DNA from: Streptomyces bobili
GTDB lineage: Bacteria > Actinomycetota > Actinomycetes > Streptomycetales > Streptomycetaceae
Assembly (NCBI RefSeq): GCF_002154575.1
Contig: NZ_MUBA01000149.1
Span: 4,707-47,513 of the forward strand
DNA: 42,807 nt
Direction: 5' to 3'
Shown here: positions 1 to 6,484 of the stretch, piece by piece
How the letters are laid out: every line of letters starts with the position of its first letter
Numbering within the stretch: the stretch's first letter is position 1
The notes under the pieces: generated by a model
The model's input: the letters and a program-made list of their open reading frames with translations, nothing else
What the model was told of the DNA's origin: nothing
Database searches by the model: none
Translations under genes and position numbers: made by a program

Positions 1-12
1 GGAGGCCGGCCG

Positions 13-1407
13 ATGAGCGCCCGTACCGACAAGCCGCACGAGGTCGTGGAGCGTGCGCTGGAGCTGTCGCGGGCCGACGGCTGTGTCGTGATCGCCGACG
101 AGCGGTCGACCGCCAATCTGCGCTGGGCGGGCAACGCGCTGACCACCAACGGCGTCACGCGCGGGCGCACGCTCACCGTGATCGCGACCGTCGACGGCAA
201 GGAGGGCACCGCCTCCGGGGTGGTGTCGCGGTCCGCGGTGACCGCCGGCGAGCTGGAGCCGCTGGTGCGGGCCGCCGAGGCGGCCGCGCGCGGGGCCGCG
301 CCGGCCGAGGACGCGCAGCCGCTGGTGACGGGTGTGGCGCCGTCGCCGGAGTTCACCGAGGCGCCCGTCGAGACCTCGTCCGCGGTGTTCGCCGACTTCG
401 CGCCGGCGCTGGGTGAGGCGTTCGCCCGCGCGCGTGCGGGCGGGCGGGAGTTGTACGGCTTCGCCAATCACGAGCTGGTGTCGACGTACCTGGGCACGTC
501 GACGGGGCTGCGGCTGCGGCACGACCAACCCAACGGGACGCTGGAGCTGAACGCCAAGTCGCCGGACCGTACGCGTTCGGCGTGGGCGGGCCGCTCGACG
601 CGGGACTTCAAGGACGTCGACCCGGCGGCGATGGACGCCGAGCTGGCCGTACGGCTGGGCTGGGCGGAGCGGCGGATCGAGCTGCCCGCGGGGCGCTACG
701 AGACGCTGCTCCCGCCGACCGCGGTCGCGGACCTGATGATCTACCAGCTGTGGTCGGCGTCGGGCCGGGACGCGGCCGAGGGGCGGACGGTGTTCTCCAA
801 GCCGGGCGGCGGCACGCGTCTCGGCGAGCGGCTGTCCGAGCTGCCGCTGACGCTGCGCAGCGACCCGAACGAGCCGGGCCTGGAGTCGGCGCCGTTCGTC
901 GTGGCGCACTCCTCGGGCGGCGACCAGTCGGTGTTCGACAACGGGCTGGCGGTCCCGGCGACGGAGTGGATCAGCGGCGGCGAACTGAAGCACCTCACCA
1001 CCAGCCGGCACAGCGCGGCCCTGACCGGCCTGCCGGTGGCTCCCGGCGCCGACAACCTCATCCTGGACGGCGGTTCCGACCGCTCCCTGGACGACATGGT
1101 CGCGAGCACCAGGCGCGGGCTGCTGCTGACCTGCCTGTGGTACATCCGCGAGGTGGACCCGGCGACGCTGCTGCTGACCGGGCTGACCCGGGACGGCGTC
1201 TATCTCGTCGAGGACGGCGAGGTCGTGGGCGAGGTCACCAACTTCCGGTTCAACGAGTCCCCGGTCGGCCTGCTGGGCCGGGTCACCGAGGCGGGGCGCA
1301 CGGAGAAGACGCTGCCCAGGGAGTGGAGCGACTGGTTCACCAGGTCCGCGATGCCCGCGCTGCGGGTGCCGGATTTCAATATGAGTTCTGTCAGTCAGGG
1401 CGTATAA
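13..1407 (+). CDS. TldE/PmbA-family metallopeptidase subunit
   Basis: This 464-residue protein belongs to the TldD/PmbA (modulator of DNA gyrase) family. TldD and TldE form a cytoplasmic heterodimeric zinc protease that processes modified peptides and degrades unfolded peptides. The sequence lacks a HExxxH motif, so it is the non-catalytic TldE/PmbA-type partner. The C-terminal third carries the typical strand-rich segment reading 'LTGLTRDGVYLVEDGEVV'. The length matches the family. The ATG at 13 follows a GGAGG Shine-Dalgarno at 1-5, so translation probably starts here, and the catalytic tldD gene is expected just left of the window. Its stop is 56 bp before the tyrS start. The family call is firm; the peptide substrate in this organism is unknown. 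Confidence 0.88.
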   Translation: MSARTDKPHEVVERALELSRADGCVVIADERSTANLRWAGNALTTNGVTRGRTLTVIATVDGKEGTASGVVSRSAVTAGELEPLVRAAEAAARGAAPAEDAQPLVTGVAPSPEFTEAPVETSSAVFADFAPALGEAFARARAGGRELYGFANHELVSTYLGTSTGLRLRHDQPNGTLELNAKSPDRTRSAWAGRSTRDFKDVDPAAMDAELAVRLGWAERRIELPAGRYETLLPPTAVADLMIYQLWSASGRDAAEGRTVFSKPGGGTRLGERLSELPLTLRSDPNEPGLESAPFVVAHSSGGDQSVFDNGLAVPATEWISGGELKHLTTSRHSAALTGLPVAPGADNLILDGGSDRSLDDMVASTRRGLLLTCLWYIREVDPATLLLTGLTRDGVYLVEDGEVVGEVTNFRFNESPVGLLGRVTEAGRTEKTLPREWSDWFTRSAMPALRVPDFNMSSVSQGV

Positions 1408-1463
1408 CCTCGTAGCCGGTGGTCGCTCGACCGCCGGAAGATCATCAAGGAGATACGAGAACA

Positions 1464-2732
1464 GTGACGGACATCGTCGACGAACTGAAGTGGCGTGGGC
1501 TGATTGCTCTCTCCACCGACGAGGACGCATTGCGCAAGGCGTTCGCGGACGGTCCTGTCACGTTCTATTGCGGCTTCGACCCGACGGCGCCCAGCCTGCA
1601 TCTCGGCAACCTCGTGCAGATCCTCACGATGCGCCGGATCCAGCAGGCGGGCAACCGTCCGCTGGGCCTGGTCGGGGGCGCCACCGGTCTGATCGGTGAC
1701 CCGAAGCCGAACTCCGAGCGCACGCTGAACGCCCCCGAGGTCGTCGCCCAGTGGGTCGAGCGGCTGCGCGCGCAGATCGCCCCGCTGCTGGACTTCGAGG
1801 GTCCGAACGCGGCGGTCATGGTCGACAACCTGGACTGGACGCAGGGCCTGTCGGCCATCGAGTTCCTGCGGGACATCGGCAAGCACTTCCGGGTCAACAA
1901 GATGATCGCGAAGGAGGCCGTGTCCCGGCGGCTCAACTCCGACGCGGGCATCAGCTACACCGAGTTCAGCTACCAGATCCTTCAGGGCATGGACTACCTG
2001 GAGCTGTACCGGCGGTACGGCTGCACGCTGCAGACCGGCGGCAGCGACCAGTGGGGCAACCTCACCTCGGGCACCGAACTGATCCACAAGGTCGAGCCCG
2101 ACGCCGTGGTGCACGCGCTGGGCACGCCGCTGATCACCAAGGCCGACGGCACCAAGTTCGGCAAGACGGAGTCCGGCACGGTCTGGCTCGACCCCGAGAT
2201 GACCCCGCCGTACGCCTTCTACCAGTTCTGGCTGAACGCGGACGACCGGGACGCCTCGAAGTTCCTGCGCATCTTCAGTTTCCGCTCGCGCGAGGAGATC
2301 GAGGAACTGGAGCGCCAGACCGAGGAGCGCCCGCAGGCCCGTGCCGCGCAGCGCGCGCTGGCCGAGGAGCTGACGACGCTGGTGCACGGTGCCGGTCAGA
2401 CGGCCGCCGTGACCGCCGCGTCCAAGGCCCTCTTCGGGCAGGGCGAGCTGGCGGAGCTGGACGAGAGGACGCTGGCCGCGTCCCTCTCCGAGGTGCCGCA
2501 CATCCAGGTCTCCGAGCTGGGTCTCGTGGTCGACCTGCTCGCCGAGGTCGGCCTGGTGGCCAGCAAGTCCGCGGCCCGGCGGACGGTGAAGGAGGGCGGG
2601 GCCTACGTGAACAACGTGAAGGTCACCGCCGAGGACGCCGTGCCGGCGGCGGAGGATCTGCTGCACGGGCGCTGGCTGGTGCTGCGGCGGGGCAAGAAGA
2701 ACCTGGCCGCCGTCGAGGTGACCGGGGCGTAG
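1464..2732 (+). CDS. tyrS: Tyrosyl-tRNA synthetase
   Basis: This 422-residue class I aminoacyl-tRNA synthetase charges tRNA-Tyr. The HIGH-type signature reads HLGN at residues 46-49 and the KMSKS-type loop reads KFGKT at 231-235, within the bacterial TyrRS context 'KADGTKFGKTESG'. A C-terminal S4 RNA-binding domain occupies about residues 355-420. An upstream in-frame ATG at 1419 would add 15 unconserved residues. I prefer the GTG at 1464 because AAGGAGAT at 1447-1454 is a strong ribosome-binding site placed correctly for it, and the family's N-terminus begins here. It is probably cotranscribed with, or just downstream of, the TldE gene. I saw no T-box leader upstream. Confidence 0.97.
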   Translation: MTDIVDELKWRGLIALSTDEDALRKAFADGPVTFYCGFDPTAPSLHLGNLVQILTMRRIQQAGNRPLGLVGGATGLIGDPKPNSERTLNAPEVVAQWVERLRAQIAPLLDFEGPNAAVMVDNLDWTQGLSAIEFLRDIGKHFRVNKMIAKEAVSRRLNSDAGISYTEFSYQILQGMDYLELYRRYGCTLQTGGSDQWGNLTSGTELIHKVEPDAVVHALGTPLITKADGTKFGKTESGTVWLDPEMTPPYAFYQFWLNADDRDASKFLRIFSFRSREEIEELERQTEERPQARAAQRALAEELTTLVHGAGQTAAVTAASKALFGQGELAELDERTLAASLSEVPHIQVSELGLVVDLLAEVGLVASKSAARRTVKEGGAYVNNVKVTAEDAVPAAEDLLHGRWLVLRRGKKNLAAVEVTGA

Positions 2733-2739
2733 CCGCACC

Positions 2740-2805
2740 GAGGGGCGCGGGTCGGCCGCTCGGGCCGCGGGTTCTTGCCGGTCGTGCGTCGGCGCGCGCC
2801 CCCTC
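2740..2805. terminator. Possible bidirectional terminator between tyrS and the GlsB-like gene
   Basis: GAGGGGCGCG at 2740-2749 can pair with CGCGCCCCCTC at 2795-2805, with one bulged C and a long loop of about 45 bases. It lies between two convergent genes. There is no T tract and the loop is long, so support is weak. Confidence 0.3.
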
Positions 2806-2811
2806 TGACGC

Positions 2812-3090
2812 TCAGGTGCGCTGCTTGCGCTTGCCCAGCGTCGCCATGTACAGCATGTCGCCGAAGGCCACGATGATGACCGCGGCGATCAGCTGGAAGA
2901 TGTGCCGGCTCCAGTCGATCCCATTGGTCTCGTCGACTCCGAATCCCCGGGCGACGGCATTGCCGACGATCGCGCCCAGGATGCCGAAGATGGTGGTCAG
3001 CCACAGTGGGCTGTGCTGCTTGCCCGGAATGATCGCCTTCGCGATCAGGCCCAGCACGAATCCCACGATGATCGCCCACAACCAGCCCAT
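2812..3090 (-). CDS. GlsB/YeaQ/YmgE-family small membrane protein
   Basis: This is a 92-residue integral membrane protein of the transglycosylase-associated (GlsB/YeaQ/YmgE) family. Three hydrophobic segments are visible: residues 3-20 (starting WLWAIIVGFVLGLIAKAI), about 30-47 (WLTTIFGILGAIVGNAV) and about 65-85 (IFQLIAAVIIVAFGDMLYM). The glycine-rich first and second helices are typical of the family, and the tail KRKQRT is basic and probably cytoplasmic. A strong GAGGAGG ribosome-binding site precedes the ATG at 3090. Family members are often stress-induced in other bacteria, but their biochemical role is not settled. It converges on tyrS and diverges from the DUF3099 gene. Confidence 0.88.
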   Translation of the reverse strand: MGWLWAIIVGFVLGLIAKAIIPGKQHSPLWLTTIFGILGAIVGNAVARGFGVDETNGIDWSRHIFQLIAAVIIVAFGDMLYMATLGKRKQRT

Positions 3091-3290
3091 GGCTGCCTCC
3101 TCGTACGGCTCTTCGCCAACAGTGATCTCAGTGTCGGCCCGGCCTGCGTACGCCGCATGTCGGGTGGCGCCGTACGCGGTACGACGCAGCGCGTTCGCCA
3201 GGACCGGTGGCGACCCGGTCTCCAGGGCGGCCCGGCCGCGGCGTACCGTGGAGGACGGGGAGTGTTCGAGCGGGCGGATGGTGGAATGTG

Positions 3291-3737
3291 ATGCGGAAGC
3301 AGCACGGCGGCGGCGACGTCCAGGTGTTCCGGATCACCGGGGCACGTCAGAGCCTCCAGGACGATGTGCGGGGCCGGCAGCGGCGGTACGTGATCTCGAT
3401 GTCGGTGCGGACCGTGGCGGTGATCCTGGCTGCGACGCTGTGGAACGTGGAACGGCATGTTGCGGTGGTGGCGCTGGTCCTCGGCGTGGTCCTGCCGTAC
3501 GTGGCGGTGGTGATCGCCAATGCCGGGCGGGAGAACGCGCCGGGGCTGCCGTCGACGTTCGTGACCGCTCCCGTGCCACCGATGATCACTCCGCCGCGTG
3601 CGGAGGAAGCGGAGGAACGGACGGCGCAAGAGGAGCCCTTCGCGGAATCCGCGCGTCAGGAGCCTTCGTCCGCGCGGATGCGGAGCGAGCCCCAGTCGGG
3701 GGACGCGGAGGCCGGTCCGGCCGAGCGGCGGCCATGA
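3291..3737 (+). CDS. DUF3099 membrane protein
   Basis: This 148-residue protein begins MRKQHGGGDVQVFRITGA and matches the actinobacterial DUF3099 pattern. A short cytoplasmic N-terminus precedes two hydrophobic segments at about residues 36-53 (VISMSVRTVAVILAATLW) and 59-77 (VAVVALVLGVVLPYVAVVI). A hydrophilic tail rich in Pro, Glu and Ala follows. The tail is low-complexity and acidic and is probably disordered. In-frame codons extend upstream to 3207, but the ATG at 3291 gives the conserved N-terminus. The ribosome-binding site is only a weak GTGGA. The function is unknown; it probably acts in the cytoplasmic membrane. Confidence 0.82.
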   Translation: MRKQHGGGDVQVFRITGARQSLQDDVRGRQRRYVISMSVRTVAVILAATLWNVERHVAVVALVLGVVLPYVAVVIANAGRENAPGLPSTFVTAPVPPMITPPRAEEAEERTAQEEPFAESARQEPSSARMRSEPQSGDAEAGPAERRP

Positions 3738-3857
3738 GTCGGCCGCACGCCGAACCCGAGAGCCGAGCCCAATAAAAGCTGTAGTTCCAGTGCCGTGGCG
3801 CCGGGTCGCCGTGACATACTTCCTACGCGCTCCGCATCCCCCGTCGGAGCGACGGAC

Positions 3858-3902
3858 CGACGCCGGGCAGCTCCCCCCGTGGCTGCTCGGCGTCGCCTTT
3901 TT
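3858..3902 (+). terminator. Intrinsic terminator or attenuator in the leader of the gene at 3927
   Basis: The arms 3858-3873 and 3880-3895 pair over about 14 bp, including one G-U pair, around a C-rich loop. They are followed at once by CCTTTTT at 3896-3902. This is a textbook rho-independent terminator shape, which is rare in Streptomyces. It ends only 24 bases before the next start codon. It may end DUF3099 transcription, or attenuate the small gene downstream. Confidence 0.55.
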
Positions 3903-3926
3903 CAGCGCACTTGTGAGAAGAAACCT

Positions 3927-4187
3927 GTGAGTGACGAGACCCCGGTCTGCTCCGCGAAGAGCTGCCGCAGCGACGCCGTGTGGGTGCTGGCGTGGAACAA
4001 CCCGAAGCTCCACACGCCGGAACGCCGCAAGACGTGGCTGGCGTGCGAGGAGCACCGGGAGCACCTGTCGCAGTTCCTCGGGGTGCGCGGTTTCCTCAAG
4101 GACGTGGTCCTGCTGACGGAGTGGGAGTCCCCCGAGGGATCCACCGGGGGCTCCGGCTCCGCGCCGGGCGGTTCCCGGCAGGGTTAG
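3927..4187 (+). CDS. Conserved small protein of unknown function
   Basis: This 86-residue protein starts at GTG (VSDETPVCSAKSC) with a GAGAAG ribosome-binding site at 3915-3920. An upstream in-frame extension is implausible because it would cross the terminator-like hairpin. Cysteines sit in CSAKSC near the N-terminus and in 'WLACEEH' mid-protein. With the nearby histidines these could form a small zinc site, although this is only inference. A Gly/Ser-rich tail ends the protein. I recognise it as a conserved Streptomyces small protein that commonly sits next to moaA. Its stop codon overlaps the moaA stop codon on the other strand (4184-4187). Confidence 0.75.
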   Translation: MSDETPVCSAKSCRSDAVWVLAWNNPKLHTPERRKTWLACEEHREHLSQFLGVRGFLKDVVLLTEWESPEGSTGGSGSAPGGSRQG

Positions 4188-5173
4188 CCGCCGATAGCCG
4201 ACATCGGGCGGTCCGGCTGGACGAAGGTCGGGTCGTCGAGGCCCGCTCCGGCCTTCTTGCCCCACATGGCCAGGCGCCAGATGCGCGCTATCTCCTCGTC
4301 GGGGGCGCCGGAGCGCAGGGCCGCGCGCAGGTCGGTCTCCTCGCGTGCGAAGAGGCAGGTGCGGACCTGGCCGTCGGCGGTGAGGCGGGTGCGGTCGCAG
4401 GCCGAGCAGAACGGGCGGGTGACGGAGGCGATGACGCCGACGCGGTGCGGGCCGCCGTCGACGATCCAGCGTTCGGCCGGGGCCGAGCCGCGCTCGGCCG
4501 AACCCTCCTCGGTGAGGTCGAAGCGGGTGCGCAGGGCGGCGAGGATGTCGCCTGCCGTGACCATGCCGTCGCGTTTCCAGCCGTGCTGGGCGTCCAGCGG
4601 CATCTGCTCGATGAACCGCAGTTCGTAGTCGTGCTCGACGGCCCAGGCGAGGAGGTCGGGGGCCTCGTCGGCGTTGAGTCCGGGCATCAGGACCGAGTTG
4701 ACCTTCACCGGGGTCAGGCCCGCGTCGCGGGCTGCCTGGAGGCCCTCGAGGACGTCCTTGTGGCGGTCGCGGCGGGTGAGGGTCTTGAAGACGTCCGGGC
4801 GCAGGGTGTCCAGGGAGACGTTGACCCGGTCCAGACCGGCCGCCTTCAGCGCGGTCGCGGTGCGCCTGAGGCCGATGCCGTTGGTCGTCAGGGACATCTG
4901 CGGGCGCGGGGCCAGGGCGGCGACCCGCTCGACGATGGAGACCAGGCCGGGGCGCAGCAGGGGTTCGCCGCCGGTGAAGCGGACCTCCTCGATGCCGAGG
5001 GAGGTGACGGCTATCCCGATCAGGCGGACGATCTCGTCGTCCGTGAGCAGGTCCGGCTTGGCCAGCCACTGCAGGCCCTCCTCGGGCATGCAGTACGTAC
5101 AGCGCAGATTGCACCGGTCGGTCAGTGAGACGCGCAGGTCGGTCGCGACCCGGCCATAAGTGTCGATCAGCAT
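4184..5173 (-). CDS. moaA: GTP 3',8-cyclase MoaA (radical SAM, molybdenum cofactor)
   Basis: This 329-residue radical SAM enzyme converts GTP to 3',8-cyclo-7,8-dihydro-GTP, the first step of molybdopterin synthesis. The N-terminal [4Fe-4S] motif CNLRCTYC supplies Cys21, Cys25 and Cys28. The C-terminal cluster motif CSACDRTRLTADGQVRTC supplies three more cysteines, and the protein ends in the conserved double glycine (SAIGG), which is needed in the active site. The length is normal. It starts 6 bp after the xdhC stop, so it is the last gene of the pao/xdhC operon and would supply cofactor precursor together with the enzyme that uses it. It converges on the gene at 3927 with a 4-bp overlap of the stop codons. 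Confidence 0.97.
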   Translation of the reverse strand: MLIDTYGRVATDLRVSLTDRCNLRCTYCMPEEGLQWLAKPDLLTDDEIVRLIGIAVTSLGIEEVRFTGGEPLLRPGLVSIVERVAALAPRPQMSLTTNGIGLRRTATALKAAGLDRVNVSLDTLRPDVFKTLTRRDRHKDVLEGLQAARDAGLTPVKVNSVLMPGLNADEAPDLLAWAVEHDYELRFIEQMPLDAQHGWKRDGMVTAGDILAALRTRFDLTEEGSAERGSAPAERWIVDGGPHRVGVIASVTRPFCSACDRTRLTADGQVRTCLFAREETDLRAALRSGAPDEEIARIWRLAMWGKKAGAGLDDPTFVQPDRPMSAIGG

Positions 5174-5179
5174 GTCCCG

Positions 5180-6334
5180 TCAGACCGTTCCCGCCCCGTG
5201 CCCCGCTGTCTCCGGCACCGCCCCGGAATCGCGGTGGATCGGGCCGCTGACGCGGACGAGGGGCAAGCCACTGCCTCGGCCGGCGTGGGCGATGATCTCC
5301 GCGGTGATCGAGATCGCCGTCTCCTCGGGCGTGCGGGCGCCGAGGTCGAGTCCGATCGGGGACCGCAGCCGGGTCAACTGCTCCTCGGTGACGCCGACTT
5401 CGCCCAGGCGGCGGAGGCGCTCCTCGTGGGTGCGCCGAGAGCCCATCGCGCCGACGTAGCCGACCGGCAGGTCGAGTGCCAGCCGCAGCAGGGGGATGTC
5501 GAACTTGGCGTCGTGGGTGAGCACACAGACGGCGGTACGGGCGTCCACGGCCGTCCGCGCCAGGTAGCGGTGGGGCCAGTCGACGACCACCTCGTCGGCG
5601 TGCGGGAAGCGCGCCTCGGTGGCGAAGACGGGACGGGCGTCGCACACGGTGACGTGATAGCCGAGGAACCGGCCGGCCTGGGCGAGGGCGGCGGCGAAGT
5701 CGATGGCGCCGAAGATCAGCATGCCGGGACGGGTGGCGGCCGCGTGGACGAGGACGGAGAGCCTCTCGGGGCAGGTGTCGGCGTCTCCACCGAGGACGAG
5801 GAGCGCGGTACGTCCGGTGCGCAGCTGGGCGGTGGCCCGGTCCGCCACTGCCCGGCCGGTCGGCCCGTCGCCGAGCGCCATGTCGGCGATCCAACTGTCG
5901 CCGAGGACACTCAGCGTGGCCCCGAGCATGCTCTCGGGCCCGTCCACGACCTGGGCGACGGCGGCGGGCCGGCCCCGAACCGCCTCGGCGAGTGCCGCGC
6001 CGAGATGGGGCTGGGCGGCCGGATCGACACGCCGCACGAGCACGTCGAGTTCGCCACCGCAGGTCAGGCCCACGGCGAAGGCGTCGTCGTCGGAGTAGCC
6101 GAACCGGGCACGCTGGGGAGAGCCCTGCTCCTGGAGCACCTGTCGGCACAGTTCGTACACAGCGCCCTCGACGCAGCCGCCGGAGATGCTGCCGACCGCG
6201 GTGCCGTCCTGGTCCACCGCCACCGACGTACCGATGGGCAGGGGCGCGCTGCCGGTGACGTCGACGACGGTGGCCAGGGCGAAGGGGCGTTCCTCGCGGC
6301 ACCAGCGGTGCAGTGTGTCCGCGATGTTGAGCAT
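5180..6334 (-). CDS. XdhC-family molybdenum cofactor insertion chaperone
   Basis: This 384-residue XdhC/CoxI/PaoD-type protein binds molybdenum cofactor and delivers it to xanthine-oxidase-family enzymes. The N-terminal XdhC_CoxI domain shows GSAPLPIG, SGGCVEG and GLTCGGELD. The C-terminal XdhC_C Rossmann domain shows 'LGYHVTVCDARPVFAT', 'THDAKFDIPLL' and 'YVGAMGSRRTHEERL'. An upstream in-frame start exists at 6406, but the ATG at 6334 has a TGGAG ribosome-binding site and gives the conserved start MLNIADTL. It lies between paoC, 150 bp upstream, and moaA, 6 bp downstream, so it is probably dedicated to the PaoABC enzyme encoded in the same operon. Confidence 0.93.
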   Translation of the reverse strand: MLNIADTLHRWCREERPFALATVVDVTGSAPLPIGTSVAVDQDGTAVGSISGGCVEGAVYELCRQVLQEQGSPQRARFGYSDDDAFAVGLTCGGELDVLVRRVDPAAQPHLGAALAEAVRGRPAAVAQVVDGPESMLGATLSVLGDSWIADMALGDGPTGRAVADRATAQLRTGRTALLVLGGDADTCPERLSVLVHAAATRPGMLIFGAIDFAAALAQAGRFLGYHVTVCDARPVFATEARFPHADEVVVDWPHRYLARTAVDARTAVCVLTHDAKFDIPLLRLALDLPVGYVGAMGSRRTHEERLRRLGEVGVTEEQLTRLRSPIGLDLGARTPEETAISITAEIIAHAGRGSGLPLVRVSGPIHRDSGAVPETAGHGAGTV

Positions 6335-6375
6335 GGGGTCTCCAGAGCAGACGGTCGCTGTCACAGAACGTGGGC

Positions 6376-6421
6376 GGGCCGCCGCCGCGGTCGACGGGGG
6401 GCGCATGCGCGGCGGCGGCCC
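6376..6421 (-). repeat. Perfect GC-only inverted repeat in the paoC-xdhC gap (downstream member)
   Basis: A perfect 14-bp inverted repeat has arms GGGCCGCCGCCGCG (6376-6389) and CGCGGCGGCGGCCC (6408-6421) with an 18-base loop. On the minus strand it lies between the paoC stop and the xdhC start, 42 bases before the xdhC ATG. There is no T tract. It could be a partial terminator or an RNA-stabilising structure that lowers chaperone expression relative to the enzyme. Confidence 0.7.
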
Positions 6422-6427
6422 AGGGGA

Positions 6428-6465
6428 GGGTCCGGCAGTCGTACGGGGGTTCGGCTGCCGGACCC
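6428..6465 (-). repeat. Perfect inverted repeat just after paoC (upstream member)
   Basis: An 11-bp perfect inverted repeat has arms GGGTCCGGCAG (6428-6438) and CTGCCGGACCC (6455-6465) with a 16-base loop. It starts 19 bases after the paoC stop on the minus strand and is followed 6 bases later by the second hairpin at 6376-6421. The position fits an intra-operon terminator or a 3'-end stabiliser. Confidence 0.7.
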
Positions 6466-6484
6466 GTCTAAGGAGGCGGTGGTG

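Noticed and set aside
3045..6302. Long minus-strand open frame of over 1000 codons
   Set aside because: It crosses several well-supported genes in another frame and is extremely Arg/Pro/His-rich, as expected for antisense or off-frame reading of high-GC DNA.
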